Positions 8,872 through 18,945 of a stretch of DNA of 64,000 nt are shown piece by piece. The DNA is from DSYU01 sp963827605 (GTDB lineage: Bacteria > Chloroflexota > Anaerolineae > Anaerolineales > Anaerolineaceae): contig CAWHBK010000002.1 of the NCBI GenBank assembly GCA_963827605.1, positions 186,001-250,000 on the forward strand. Reading direction: 5' to 3'. A program made the translations under genes and the position numbers. The notes below the pieces were generated by a model. The model was given only the letters and a program-made list of their open reading frames with translations, ran no database searches and was not told the DNA's origin. How positions within the stretch are numbered: position 1 is the stretch's first letter; each line of letters opens with the position of its first letter.

Positions 8872-10299
8872 TTATTCTCCTCCGCGCATTTGGGCGCCCA
8901 TGCCAGACCCCGGCCCCATGATTGCAATGGCTGGCGGGTTCAGGATAACCAGATCGCCGGCCTTGAGCTCGCCCTTGGTAACCTGGCTGGCATTGTTCGA
9001 GGAAAAACCGAGCGTGATATCTACTGGAACCGGCATATTGTTCCGTAAAACCTACACCACGCGCTGGTTGTTCTGCGTGCGCACCGCCCGGCTGGGGACC
9101 AACAGGATATTATCCAGCTGGTTGACGGCGATATTCACCGCGGCGGTCATACCCGGGTGGATGCTTTCATCTGGGTCGCTGATCTCTACCGATACGGTGA
9201 AGTTCACCGATCCGCCGGTTGTGGAGCCGCTGCTGGCGATATCGCTGACAAAGCCGCTGTATTCCTTCTCCGCGATGCCATCGAACGTCAGGCTGACGGG
9301 CTGGTCGATCTGCAGGCGGTTGATATCCACCTCGGAAACTTCCAGATCCACCAGCAAGCGGGAAAGGTCAGCAATCTCGAAGGCCGCTTTTCCCACGCCA
9401 ACCAGGTCGCCATTTTGAATATCCACCCGCGTGATCGTCCCGCCAAAAGGCGCGGTCAGGCGAGCCATGTCGAGCGTGGCCTGGGCCGCGTCGATGCGCG
9501 CCTGCGCGGTGGCGATATCGTCCTGGTTGGGACCATCCTTAATTCGCTCCCAATCCTCTTTGGCCGACAGCAGTTTTGCTTTGGCCTGGTCCAACTGCGT
9601 GTACACTTCTTCCACGTCCAGCGGATCGGGCAGCTCCTGCACGTAGCGCAGGTTGTATTCCGCCTTGGTCTGTTCCTGGCGCGCCCTGGCGTACTGGCTC
9701 AGCCCGGCGGCGAATACGGGGTCATCGGTACCACGGCCTTTCACCTGGTTGTAAATTCCCTCCGCGCTTTTCAAAGCCTCGTTGGCGTTGATCAGGTTTG
9801 CGCGGGCGATATCGATTGTCTCCTGGCTGGCGCGCCGGAACAATTTGCTCTGGCTATTTTTTTCCGCGTCATCCAGCGCCTTTTGCGCCTGAACCAGCGC
9901 CAGCTGCGCGTTGGAGCGCGCCTCGCTGTTTTTCAGCACCTTGTCCAGCTCTTTTTTGGCGCTGATCAGGTCAGCCTGCGCCATAATAATGTTTTGCGAA
10001 AGGGACGTTTGCGCCAGATCCGCCAGCACCGTATCAGCTTCCACCTGCTGGCCTTTCGTTACCCGCACATCTGCCACTCTACCGCTGGTCTGCCACACCA
10101 GGCTGGCGGCCTGGTCCGGGCGCACCTGCCCGGTCGCGCCCACATAGGCAGTTAAGCTGCCCAGCCGGGCGGCTTCGGTCTGGTATGCGCTTTGATTCTG
10201 CCCTGAGTTCAACTTGCTCATAACGAACGGGAAAGCAAAGAACGCAGCAATCGCCAGGGCAAGGATAACCCCTATGGCAATGAAGATTTTTTTCTTCAT
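8872..10299 (-). CDS. HlyD/MacA-type efflux adaptor 4, in-frame stop
   Basis: First gene of the export cluster. The start is ATG at 10299 with AGGAG upstream, followed by a membrane anchor (IFIAIGVILALAIAAFFAFP). Lipoyl halves (RVADVRVTKGQQVEADTVLA and LTAPFGGTITRVDIQNGDLV) flank a coiled coil that lacks the Cys pair of adaptors 1-3. A TAG at 9052-9054 interrupts the frame after QNNQRVV. The same frame stays open for 59 more codons (VLRNNMPVPVDITLGFSSNN, then GELKAGDLVIL) to TAA at 8872. Those codons encode the expected membrane-proximal C-terminus, so a Tyr codon at the TAG position is likely. Confidence 0.82.
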
Positions 10300-10956
10300 G
10301 ACCTTTCTCCTTTGACTAGAAATCTTGTCGATACGGACCGGATGTTTGCGGACTTTCGGTCCAAGGCATCCTTGCCCGCTAACTTCGTTGTTTGGCAGTG
10401 GGTAACGGCCATCCCAGAAGTACTTTCATCGCAGCCGCCCCACAATAATCGTTTCCATTGGCCCGCAATCACACAGGCAGCTTAATACCAATACGAATCA
10501 AACCGGTAAAATATTCTCTAGCAGCACCTCTAATACGGACCAGTAGCTATTCGCGGAGCAGAATCATTCGCGCGAAAAGAACAGCAGTGAAAACGGGCAT
10601 GTAATGGCAATCTTTATGGTACGGGGAAATACGTAAGCAGCGTAGTCTCTCAGGTAACCATATCGCGTGACAGGGGTAATTATACTCGCGTGACCGGGGT
10701 CACACCCACAGATAATCTTGCGCTTCTGCAAAGCAAGCCCCTATTTAACGCACACTGCCAACCACTTGCCCCCAGGCATGGTTGGCAGAAATGTTTGCGG
10801 AAAAGATGACCACATCCACCGGAGTTTCATAACAGGGCTGGATCCCGGTGAAAGGGAGTAGGTCCGCCAAAAGGGAATACTTTCCCTCATTAAGGGTACT
10901 TGATTTGCATTAAAACAGGATGAATAGAACATTTGTATTTTGTTAGAATTAAAGGA
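10300..10956. other. Intergenic region upstream of the export cluster
   Basis: About 650 bases without a credible gene. It should hold the promoter of the export cluster. Apart from the repeated operator-like site at 10663-10703, I see nothing definite in it. Confidence 0.6.
10663..10703. promoter_or_regulatory. Repeated operator-like palindrome
   Basis: TCGCGTGACAGGGGT (10663-10677) and TCGCGTGACCGGGGT (10686-10700) are direct repeats 23 nt apart with one mismatch. The second is part of the palindrome GTGACC-GG-GGTCAC (10690-10703). Two sites about two helical turns apart suggest cooperative binding by a dimeric regulator. The regulator is unknown, and the distance to the first gene (about 360 nt) is long. 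Confidence 0.4.
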
Positions 10957-10995
10957 ATGGGGTGTTAACAGACCTTGCCTGCTAACACCCCCACC
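10957..10995 (-). terminator. Possible terminator after the beta-propeller gene
   Basis: Arms GGGGTGTTA (10959-10967) and TAACACCCC (10983-10991) form a 9-bp stem with a 15-nt loop just past the stop of the 11006-13269 gene. The T-tract on the minus strand is weak. Confidence 0.45.
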
Positions 10996-11005
10996 ATTCA
11001 CGCTA

Positions 11006-13269
11006 CTAGCGAATGACCGCGGGCAGGTATTGGAATTTGATCAGTGGTTCAGAAATGTCCGGGGTAATCCAGGACAGCCCCGAACCAAAGCTTCCGGATA
11101 CCAGGCGCGGCGACCCGCCGGGGGTAAAAGCGCCCTGGTACATCATCGGGTAGAAGATGCCGGGGTTGTACGGGAACCAGTGGTCCCCTCCATCTGACGA
11201 GCGCAGCACGCCGCTCAGTTCGGTGAAGGCATATACCCAGTTCGCGTCGCGTGGATCATACAGGATGTCCATCACCATGCCCACGTCCGCCAGCACCACC
11301 TTCCAGGTGCTGCCCCCGTTGCGTGACTTGTAAATCTTGCCTTCGAAGTCTCCCGCCCCGGCCAGAACCGTGTTACCGTCCTGCGGGTGCACCGCAATCG
11401 CGTCCACCCGGTTGTTTTCCGTCAGGCCTTTTGCCACCCAATGCTCTCCGCCGTCCGTCGTCCTCAGAATCCCACCCCCAAACTGCGTGCCGGCCCACAA
11501 TATGTTGGCGTCATTGGGATCATCAGCCAGCGCCAGGATAGGGCAGATATTGCTGCCAAACAGGGGCAAACCGCTGTTTTTCTGCTCGAAGTTGGCCCCA
11601 CCATTGATGCTCTTATAAATGCCGTATCCAGGAAAACTGGAACCCACATACACCGTATTCGCGGATCCTGGCGGTGTGGCAATGCTGCCGGGGAGCTGCA
11701 CTCCCTCCACTTCGGTAAACGTCTGGCCCGCATTGCTGGAGACGTAAAAGTTCGTTCCCGCCATGTAGATCTTTTGCGAATTATTGGGGTCGACCGCCAG
11801 GTCGCTGACTTCGCCAAACGTATAGTCGGGCGAGCCCCCGATAAGCACGGATGACCCCCGGTTCCAGCTCTGCCCGCCGTCTGTGGAACGATAGAAGAAC
11901 CCGCTGCCTGGCCCGCCGGTGCCTGCGTAGATTTTCTGCGCATTGGCCGGGTCAACCGCAACGCTTAAGATTTCCGGGGCGGTAATGCCCTTCGAAACCG
12001 GCGACCAGCTACTTCCCTGGTTGGTCGTTTTCCACACCCCACCCTCGTACTCGAACAGGATATCCCCCGCCGCATAGAGGATATTGGGCGCAGTAGCGTG
12101 AAACCCAACTGCCACAATCTGGCTAGAGGTGTTCCATCCCAGACGCTGTTGCCAGGTCAGGCCGCCATTCGTACTCACCTTTAAAGAAGAACCGGCCGCG
12201 TAGATTACCCCAGATAGGCCGGGGGAAAGTACAGGTGCTCCGAGTGAATACCCGTGCCAGGTCTTTGCCCTTCTTCGTTCACCTGGCCCCAGGTGTTGGA
12301 TGCGAACGCGAAGAACTCGCCCCCGTAAAGCGCCGCAGCCCGGTTGTTGTGCCAGGGATCAATCGCCAGCGCGCTGACGCTGTGGTAATACGCCGGATCC
12401 TGCGCCATCAGTTCCAACCCGGCGTTGATCGCGCTCCAGCTCTCCCCGCTGTTGCCGGACCGGAAAGCCCCAGCATAGGTCGTGCCTGCATACAGCGTAG
12501 CCGGGTTAGCCGGGTCGATTGCCAGGGCCAGAACGCCGTTCGTATAAGCGGAGTTTGTCTCGAGCGGCATACCGCTATCTTTCTGCTGCCAGGTCACGCC
12601 GCCGTTGGTCGATTTGTAAATATGCCCGATCACCAGCCCAACTCCGCCGGCTGTTCCGGCATACAGGGTGCTGCTGTTGGTCGGGTCGATCACGATATTG
12701 AAAACAATTAAATTGTTGGCAATGCCGCTCCCCGCATACGCCCAGTGCGCGCCGCTATCGGTTGTCTTCCACACCCCGTTTTGGTCCGTGCCAGCGTACA
12801 ACACCCCCGCATGGGCACTGTCGGCAGCCAGGCAGCGGATCGGGTAGTACGTCAACCCATCGCGTGCTGGCTGCCAGTTGGCCGCGCCGTCCGTCGATTT
12901 GAACACCCCCCCATCCCGCGTACCCACGTACACCGTCTGCGCATTGAAAGGATCCACCAGGATGGAGGTCATCTCCCCGCCAAACAGCGGGTAATTCTGC
13001 CAGCTTTCGCCCTCCAGCGCATTAACCTGAAGCGCACCCTTCCCTGCATTCTTTGCCGGAAAAGTCCAGCCTGCCGCCGGCAGCTCTTCACGTGCCGCCG
13101 CCTCTCTCCCAGGGCGAGTTCCCGCGCCTTGCGGCCCGAAATCCTCTCCCCCAGACTGCGCGCGGGAGATCGGCCCGCCCATTCCCAAAAATAGACCAAG
13201 TACAACGCTAAAGACCAGCAGTTTCGTTATGCCAGGCGGCATAAATGAAAAACGCTTATTCCTGTGCAT
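11006..13269 (-). CDS. Secreted BNR/VPS10-like beta-propeller protein, one frameshift
   Basis: About 750 residues. The start is ATG at 13269 with GGGAGG upstream, and a signal peptide follows (KLLVFSVVLGLFLGMGGPIS). The rest is repeated sialidase-type/YCF48-like blades with the Asp-box-like pattern S-T-N/D-G-G-x-x-W (KSTDGAANWQPA, KTTDSGAHWAYA, KSTNGGVTWQQK, RSTDGGQSWNRG). The frame breaks near 12226 in a C-run (coding strand TTTCCCCCGG). Adding one C joins HLYFPP to GLSGVIYAAG with no lost residues. The ligand or enzymatic activity is unknown. Confidence 0.82.
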
Positions 13270-13340
13270 CTAAACCTCCCTTTTTACCGGAAACATAGGT
13301 CCAACCCGAGGAAATTCTTCCTTCTTTTTTATAGCATGCT

Positions 13341-13368
13341 GAAAATACCCGCCTGTCGCAGGCGGGTA
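13341..13368 (-). terminator. Rho-independent terminator of the two-component operon
   Basis: Stem TACCCGCCTG (13346-13355) / CAGGCGGGTA (13359-13368) with a 3-nt loop. On the minus strand it is followed by TTTTC. It lies 40 bases beyond the kinase stop. Confidence 0.7.
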
Positions 13369-13408
13369 ACGAAGTGGCTATATCGATGTAACCGTTTGGA
13401 GTACTTCT

Positions 13409-14404
13409 TCAGACTTTCGCGCGCGGCAGCCGCACGGTGATCCGCGTGCCTTTGCCTGCCGCGCTGTCCGCGTGCAGTGTCCCGTGGTTCAAATGCACCA
13501 GGCGCGCGGCGGTCGCCAGTCCCAGCCCGCTGCCCGGGATTTGACCGGCATTCTTCCCCCGGTACAGCGACTCGAACACGTACGGTAGATCCTCTGGCGG
13601 AATGCCCGGTCCGGTGTCGCTGACCGTCGCCACCACCCAGTTCCCCTCCTGCCAGGCGCGCACCGACACCCGGCAGTCCGCGCCCGAGTACTTTACCGCG
13701 TTTTCCAGCAGGTTGCGGAAAACCACCACCAGGCAGTCGTGGTCGCCCCACACCTGCGGCAGCGTATTGGGCCGCCGCTGGATCTCTACCGCCACCGGCT
13801 GGCCGCGGTAAACCGGCGCGCTCTGCACGATCTCGACCGCCTCTTGCAGGGTTTCCGCCAGGTCGACCCGGGCCGTTTCCAGGTGGCTTTCGTCCTGTTC
13901 CACCAGGAAGCGCAGCCCCTTAATCAGCGTTTGCATGCGCCGCGCCTGCTGTAAGATGCTGTCGTAGGCTTCTTCTCGCTCAGCCGTAGTCCCCTCCGGC
14001 TGTTTCAGCCTTTCGGCGATTAACCCAATCGTGGTGAGCGGCGTGCGCAGCTCGTGGTCCAGGTTGCGCAGCAAACGCCGGCGCGCCGCCAGCACCGCCT
14101 GCTGTTCTTCCAGGCGCGCGGCTGCCACCCGCCGGATGACCCATCTGCGCAGCGCAATCCCCAGGTGGGCCAGCGCCGCGGCCAGAAAACAGGTCCAGAA
14201 GAGCACCAGCGTCAGGTTCTCCTGAAGGATAAAAACGTAGCCGTTCGTCCCCTGCCGCAGCAGCGCGAAGATTGCCAGCCCGGTCAAGGCCGGTGCGCTC
14301 CAGGCCAGGAGGTACGGGCCGTATTGGCGCGCCGTTTCCAGCAGCAGGTCCACCGTCAGCCGGTCGCGGAATGCCTGCCATGCGCGCGGTAAATCCGCTT
14401 TCAC
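13409..14404 (-). CDS. Sensor histidine kinase
   Basis: A 331-residue membrane histidine kinase. Two hydrophobic segments (about residues 32-52 and 60-80) precede the HisKA H-box NLDHELRTPLTTIGLIAERL. The HATPase domain has N-box FRNLLENAVKYSG, DTGPGIPPED and GSGLGLATAARLV. It starts at GTG 14404, overlapping the regulator's TGA (GTGA). No separate extracytoplasmic sensing domain is visible. It forms an operon with the OmpR-type regulator upstream. Confidence 0.93.
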   Translation of the reverse strand: MKADLPRAWQAFRDRLTVDLLLETARQYGPYLLAWSAPALTGLAIFALLRQGTNGYVFILQENLTLVLFWTCFLAAALAHLGIALRRWVIRRVAAARLEEQQAVLAARRRLLRNLDHELRTPLTTIGLIAERLKQPEGTTAEREEAYDSILQQARRMQTLIKGLRFLVEQDESHLETARVDLAETLQEAVEIVQSAPVYRGQPVAVEIQRRPNTLPQVWGDHDCLVVVFRNLLENAVKYSGADCRVSVRAWQEGNWVVATVSDTGPGIPPEDLPYVFESLYRGKNAGQIPGSGLGLATAARLVHLNHGTLHADSAAGKGTRITVRLPRAKV

Positions 14405-15156
14405 GACCTGCCTTCCACCCCGGCGATAAAACAGTAGCCCTGGTTGGTCACCGTCTGCAGAAAACGCGGCTGGCGCGCATCCTCAGATAGTTCTTTGCGC
14501 AGCCGGGCGACCATGTTATCCACCACGCGCGTCTCCAGGTCCAGGGCCTGCGCCCAGCCCCATACCTGTTCCAGCAGCCGCTCGCGCGAAATGGTTTCCT
14601 GGGGATGCAGCATCAAGTATTCCAGCAGGCTGAAGCTGCGCGGGCTCAGTGCCAGCGTTTTTCCACCCAGGCACACCTGGCGCGACTGCCGGTTTAGCTC
14701 CAGTTCTTGCGCCGCCAGGCGGCAGTAACTGGAAAGCGGCATGCCGCCGCGCCGCGCCCGTCGCAGCACAGCCTTGATCCGCGCCAGCAGCTCCACCCGG
14801 TCGAAAGGCTTGTTCAGGTAGTCATCCGCGCCCTCGTACAGGGAGGCCGCCCGCTCCGCGGCTGCACCGGCGCTGGTCAGCAAGATCACCGGCGTCCAGT
14901 TATTGCGCTCATGCCGCAAGATACGCAGCACTTCCCAGCCATCCGGCGGCGGCATTTTTACGTCCAGCAGGATCAGGTCCGGGCGCATTTGCGCCGTCTG
15001 ATCCAACGCCCCCTGCCCATCCACGGCGGTCACCACCTGATAACCGGTCATCTGCAGCAGCGCGCGCAGTTCCAGCAGTAGACTGTGTTCATCATCTACC
15101 ACCAGAATTTTCTCTGCCTGCGCTTGCTCATTGGATGCTGGAATAGGATAGGTCAT
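14401..15156 (-). CDS. OmpR/PhoB-family response regulator
   Basis: 251 residues. The receiver domain has the acidic pair (KILVVDDEHSLL), phospho-acceptor Asp (PDLILLDVKMPPPDGWEVL), Thr/Ser (VILLTSAG) and Lys (YLNKPFD). A C-terminal winged helix follows (RSFSLLEYLMLHPQETISRE, then VVDNMVARLRKEL). It starts at ATG 15156. It is the partner of the kinase at 13409-14404; the target genes are not evident. Confidence 0.95.
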   Translation of the reverse strand: MTYPIPASNEQAQAEKILVVDDEHSLLLELRALLQMTGYQVVTAVDGQGALDQTAQMRPDLILLDVKMPPPDGWEVLRILRHERNNWTPVILLTSAGAAAERAASLYEGADDYLNKPFDRVELLARIKAVLRRARRGGMPLSSYCRLAAQELELNRQSRQVCLGGKTLALSPRSFSLLEYLMLHPQETISRERLLEQVWGWAQALDLETRVVDNMVARLRKELSEDARQPRFLQTVTNQGYCFIAGVEGRS

Positions 15157-15259
15157 GGCTGAGCACCCCCGGGAAGAAAGGAACGGGTTAGCGGAAATAT
15201 ATTCTTCTTTTTAAATTATACACTTCTTGAGCATTGGGGCACGCCCATGGCCTTCTCTT

Positions 15260-15496
15260 CTATTTCACCATCCACACTCGACCCTTGCCGGCTCCCTTTG
15301 GCGCGCACAATTCCGCCACAGCGCAGCCGCCGCAGTTCGATCCGCACTCCGTGTCGACGCGCGACAGCTTGCCCATGCGTTCCAGGTCTTCCAGCATCAT
15401 CTGCACCAGCGCCGGGCTGATCTGCAAGCGTTTCGCCAGCGCTGCCGGTTGCAGCGTTCCGCCCGCGTGGATTTCGTTGAGCAGTGTTTCTAACAT
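15260..15496 (-). CDS. feoC: FeoC-like winged-helix protein
   Basis: A 78-residue winged helix (LAKRLQISPALVQMMLEDLE) with a C-terminal Cys cluster, CGSNCGGCAVAELC, suited to an iron-sulfur cluster or metal site as in FeoC proteins. Its ATG lies 4 bases after the feoB stop, completing a feoA-feoB-feoC order. In other bacteria FeoC modulates or protects FeoB; that role is assumed here. Confidence 0.85.
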   Translation of the reverse strand: MLETLLNEIHAGGTLQPAALAKRLQISPALVQMMLEDLERMGKLSRVDTECGSNCGGCAVAELCAPKGAGKGRVWMVK

Positions 15497-15500
15497 ATGC

Positions 15501-17619
15501 CTACCTGACCAGCGCTGAAGCAGCGGCGGCAGCTGAAGCAGCGGCAGCGGCAGCGGCAGATGAAGAGGCCACGGCTGAGGCGGCCGTAAACATCAGCACC
15601 CCCGCCCCCACCGACAGCACCAGCATGAAAGCGATGTTGAGCAGCGTCCAGCGCCACGAACCGGTTTCCTGGCGGATGACCGCCACCGTCGCCGCGCAGG
15701 GGATGAACAGCAGCGAGACGGTCAGGAAGGCCAGCGCCGTGGGCAGCGAATAGGTGGCGGCCAGCGTCTGCGCCAGGCCGGCATCCTGCGCCGCTGGCCA
15801 AACAGCACGCCCAGCGTGGCGATCGCGTTTTCTTTGGCCAGGAAACTGGTCAGCAGCGCCACAGTCAGCCTCCAGTCCATGCCCCATCCAGCGCCCAACC
15901 GGCGCAACCAGCTCGCCCAGGCTGCGCCAGGTAGCTGGTCTGCAAGTCTGCCGCCGGGCAAGACGGATAGCACCCAGATCGCCAACCGACATGGCCAGGA
16001 TGATCGTCCCGGCTTTCTTGACAAACGACAGCGCGCGCTGCCAGACCAGCAGGCCAATCGTGCGCGCGTTGGGCATGTGGTAGAGCGGCATTTCCATGAT
16101 AAAGGCCGAGCGCTCGCCTTTGAACAGCACCCGGTTGAGCACAATGCCCGAAAGCACCAGCAGCACCAGCGAGAGCAGGATCAGGCCCCAGGAGACCAGC
16201 ATGGCCTGCGCGCCAAAGAAGGCCGGGGCGATGAAGGCCAGCACCGCCATGCGCGCTGTGCAGGGCACCAGCGGCGCGACCAGGATGGTCAGCAGGCGCG
16301 CCTTGCGCGAGTCGATCACGCGCGTGCCCATCACCGCCGGCACGTTGCAGCCAAAGCCCAGGAAGATCGGCAGAAAGGATTTGCCGTGCAGGCCCATCAT
16401 GTGCATGAAGTTATCCATCACATAGGCCGCGCGGGCCATGTAGCCCACATCTTCGAGCAGGCCAAAAGAGGCAAAGAAAATCACCATGATCGGCAGGAAG
16501 GTCAGCACCGAACCGACCCCGCCGATGACGCCGTCCACCACCAGGCCGCGCAGCCAGACGGGCGCACTTGCCAGCAGGCCCGCTGACCAGCCGCCCCAGC
16601 GGGGTGACGATCACGGTAGTCGAGCCAGTCCTGCAGCGGCGCGCCCAGCGTAAAGGTCAGCCAGAAAACCAGCCCCAGGATCCCCGCCAGGATCGAACAG
16701 CCCCCACACCGGGTGGGTCGCCCAGCGGTCGATGCGGTCGGTCAGGCTGATCTGACCCAGGCGCGGGTGGGTGACCGCCGCGCGCATCATGCGCCCGATC
16801 CAGTCGTAGCGCCCGGAGGCAATCGCCAGCATGGCGTCATCGTGCTGCTCCAGAATGGCCTGGACGGCCTGCCAGCGTTCCGGCGGCAGCGCGTCTTGCA
16901 TGCGGCGTGGTCATTTCCGCGTCGCCTTCGAGCAGCTTCATCGCCGCCCAATCGCGTCGGGTACGGCGCGGGGACAAAGCCGGTGATCTGGCCGATCACC
17001 TCATCCATGATCGCGCGGTGATCGGTGCGGATTTCCGGCAGGTGCGGCACCAGTTTGCGCTCGCCCATCAGGCAGCGTTCCACCTCGGCCAGCAGCTCGT
17101 GCACTCCAGCCGCGCGCGTGGCGGTCAGCGGCACCACCGGCACGCCCAGGGCGGCCTGCAGCACTTCCGGTTCGACGTGGATGCCTTCCTGGTCGGCCAC
17201 ATCCATCATGTTCAGCGCCACGACCAGCGGGGCGGGCAGGCAGATCAGCTCGGAGACCAGGTACAGGCTGCGTTCCAGGTTGGCCGCGCTGACGACCGCA
17301 ACCACCACGTCCGGCTTTTCGCGCAGGATAAATTCGCGCGCGATCACTTCTTCGGGCGAGTTGGCCGTCAGGCTGTAGGTGCCCGGCAGGTCTACAATGC
17401 GGTAGCTCGCGCCCATTGTGATTGAAAAACGCCTTCGCGGAGCTCGACCGTTTTCCCCGGCCAGTTGCCGACGTGCTGGTTGAGCCCGGTAAGCAGGTTG
17501 AACAGGGTCGATTTGCCCATGTTGGGCTGCCCGGCCAGCGCCAGGGTAATCGTACCGGTCGACGCGACGCTGGATTTTATCGAGAGTGCCTGGCCGGTGG
17601 GGGCGGAGTGACAGCTCAT
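15501..17619 (-). CDS. feoB: Ferrous iron transporter FeoB, multiple frameshifts
   Basis: Full-length span (about 706 codons) for the GTPase-coupled Fe(II) transporter. Conserved pieces appear in order: G1 AGQPNMGKSTLFNLLTG, DLPGTYSL, NMMD, LKLLEGD, LEDVGYMARAAYVMD, FGCNVPAVMGTR, FLAKENAIATLGVLFG and FIPCAATVAVIRQETGSW. I count about nine frame changes, near 17425, 16960, 16910, 16700, 16600, 15990, 15945, 15885 and 15800. The tail is an Ala-rich low-complexity stretch. The ATG at 17619 directly follows the feoA stop. Indels without motif loss suggest sequencing error, but real inactivation cannot be excluded. Confidence 0.85.
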
Positions 17620-17883
17620 TTATTCACAGTCCTTTTGTACCAGTATGCATTGGGCTTCCTGGCGGCCCAGGGCCACGCGCGTGCCACGGATGGTGACCAG
17701 CAGAGGGCCGCGCCCGTAATTTTGCGTCATCTCGAGCGCGACGCCGGGCGTGAACCCCAACGAAGTCAGCCGGGAGGTGATGCCTCGCTCGGCGTTGATT
17801 GCAAGAAAAACGGCGTGCTCACCCTTTTTCATTGCATCGAGGGAAAGGGTCTTCTTCAGGCTGGTTTCGGAGATTGTTTCCAT
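17620..17883 (-). CDS. feoA: FeoA-domain protein
   Basis: 87 residues from ATG 17883 (GGGAAG upstream). The SH3-like FeoA fold is shown by ITSRLTSLGFTPGVALEMTQ and LLVTIRGTRVALGRQEAQCI. It is the first gene of the feo operon and abuts feoB without a gap. FeoA is a small cytoplasmic partner of FeoB. Confidence 0.93.
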   Translation of the reverse strand: METISETSLKKTLSLDAMKKGEHAVFLAINAERGITSRLTSLGFTPGVALEMTQNYGRGPLLVTIRGTRVALGRQEAQCILVQKDCE

Positions 17884-18258
17884 GGGATCTTCCCTTTTAT
17901 TGCGAAAAATTAGCCGGTCGAGTGTACCCGATCTGTACAATACCACGCTGGCCGGTATATTTCTTTGTTGTAGAACAAACCAGGCGATCGGTTATTCGCT
18001 AAGCAAATGTTATAAATTAGTATATGCTAATTAATTCGATTAACATAGGAAAAATTACTTTGATACATCATGACATTTGTCACGAATTCAATTTGCCATT
18101 TTCGGATATCATCGAACTACGAACGCGGATTGACCGGCAGTTATTTGGAACTTATTCCTATAAAAAAATGCCCTTTCTTATTCGCGATAAAGGCCCATTC
18201 CGAAAAGTGTACAAAATTGTACCGAAACACCAGAATTATGAATGCACAAGGATCGTGA
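17884..18258. promoter_or_regulatory. Divergent feo / DtxR-regulator control region
   Basis: This 375-base AT-rich region separates divergent feoA and the DtxR-type regulator. It contains three palindromes: AATTAG-TATATG-CTAATT at 18015-18032, TGACA-TT-TGTCA at 18071-18082, and GTACAA-AA-TTGTAC at 18209-18222 just ahead of the regulator start. The first overlaps possible -10 hexamers on both strands (TATACT toward feo). Metal-dependent repression by the adjacent regulator is the natural reading, but no site matches the classic DtxR box exactly. Short open frames here have no coding features. Confidence 0.5.
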
Positions 18259-18945
18259 ATGAGCGAAAGAATTAGCGCAACCGTTGAGGACTACCTGAGC
18301 GCTATCTTCATCTTAGAACGAGATGGAGAGGCCGTTATCGGCGCGCGCCTGGCCGAGCTGCTGGGTGTTTCTCCGCCCACCGTGACCAACACGCTCAAGC
18401 GCATGCTCCGGGATGGGCTGGTGCGCATGGACGCCTCCCACGCTCCGCACCTTACCGAGGTGGGAAAAGAGGCGGCCAGTTCCGTGATGCGCAAACACCA
18501 GCTGGCCGAGTGGATGCTCGACCGCATGGTTGCATGGTCCAGCCTGCACAAAGAAGCCCATGAACTGGAACACGCTATCTCCAACCAGGTCGAAGCAGCC
18601 CTCATCGAAACGCTCAACGACCCGGCCGTCTGCCCGCACGGCAACCCGCTCCCGGGCCGCGAAGACAGCGTTTCCCAGTGGATCCCCCTCACCCAGGCCG
18701 CCGCGGGCATGCACGGCACCCTCCGGCGCATCCACGAATTCGCCGAGGATAACTACCCCATCCTATCCTTCCTCGAGTCCAAGCGCATCGCCCCGGGTCA
18801 AGAAATCACCATCCAGGAAGTGCTGCCCATCAACCAGACCATCACGATCCTCGTCCAGGGCGAATCCGTCACCCTCGGCTTCGCCATCGCCCGGTATGTG
18901 TTTTTTGAGCCAGCGCCGAGAACAAACATCCACAATCTATTTTGA
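18259..18945 (+). CDS. DtxR/MntR-family metal-dependent regulator
   Basis: 228 residues. The N-terminal winged helix (VEDYLSAIFILERDGEAVIG, then LLGVSPPTVTNTLKRMLRDG) is followed by the metal-binding/dimerisation domain (HQLAEWMLDRMV, HELEHAISN, CPHGNPLPG) and a C-terminal SH3-like FeoA domain (IAPGQEITIQEVLPINQTIT). The start ATG at 18259 has AAGGA upstream. It is divergent from feoABC and so is the likely iron-responsive regulator of that operon. Its 3' end overlaps the convergent epimerase-like gene by 9 bp. Confidence 0.93.
   Translation: MSERISATVEDYLSAIFILERDGEAVIGARLAELLGVSPPTVTNTLKRMLRDGLVRMDASHAPHLTEVGKEAASSVMRKHQLAEWMLDRMVAWSSLHKEAHELEHAISNQVEAALIETLNDPAVCPHGNPLPGREDSVSQWIPLTQAAAGMHGTLRRIHEFAEDNYPILSFLESKRIAPGQEITIQEVLPINQTITILVQGESVTLGFAIARYVFFEPAPRTNIHNLF

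Noticed and set aside
10741..11001. 86-codon minus-strand open frame
   Set aside because: No ribosome-binding site and no recognisable features, and it overlaps the hairpin after the propeller gene.
15501..17619. Programmed frameshifting in feoB
   Set aside because: About nine shifts of both signs without slippery heptamers or stimulatory structures are not consistent with recoding.
18024..18275. Small plus-strand frame before the DtxR-type gene
   Set aside because: It covers the palindromes of the control region and overlaps the supported regulator start.
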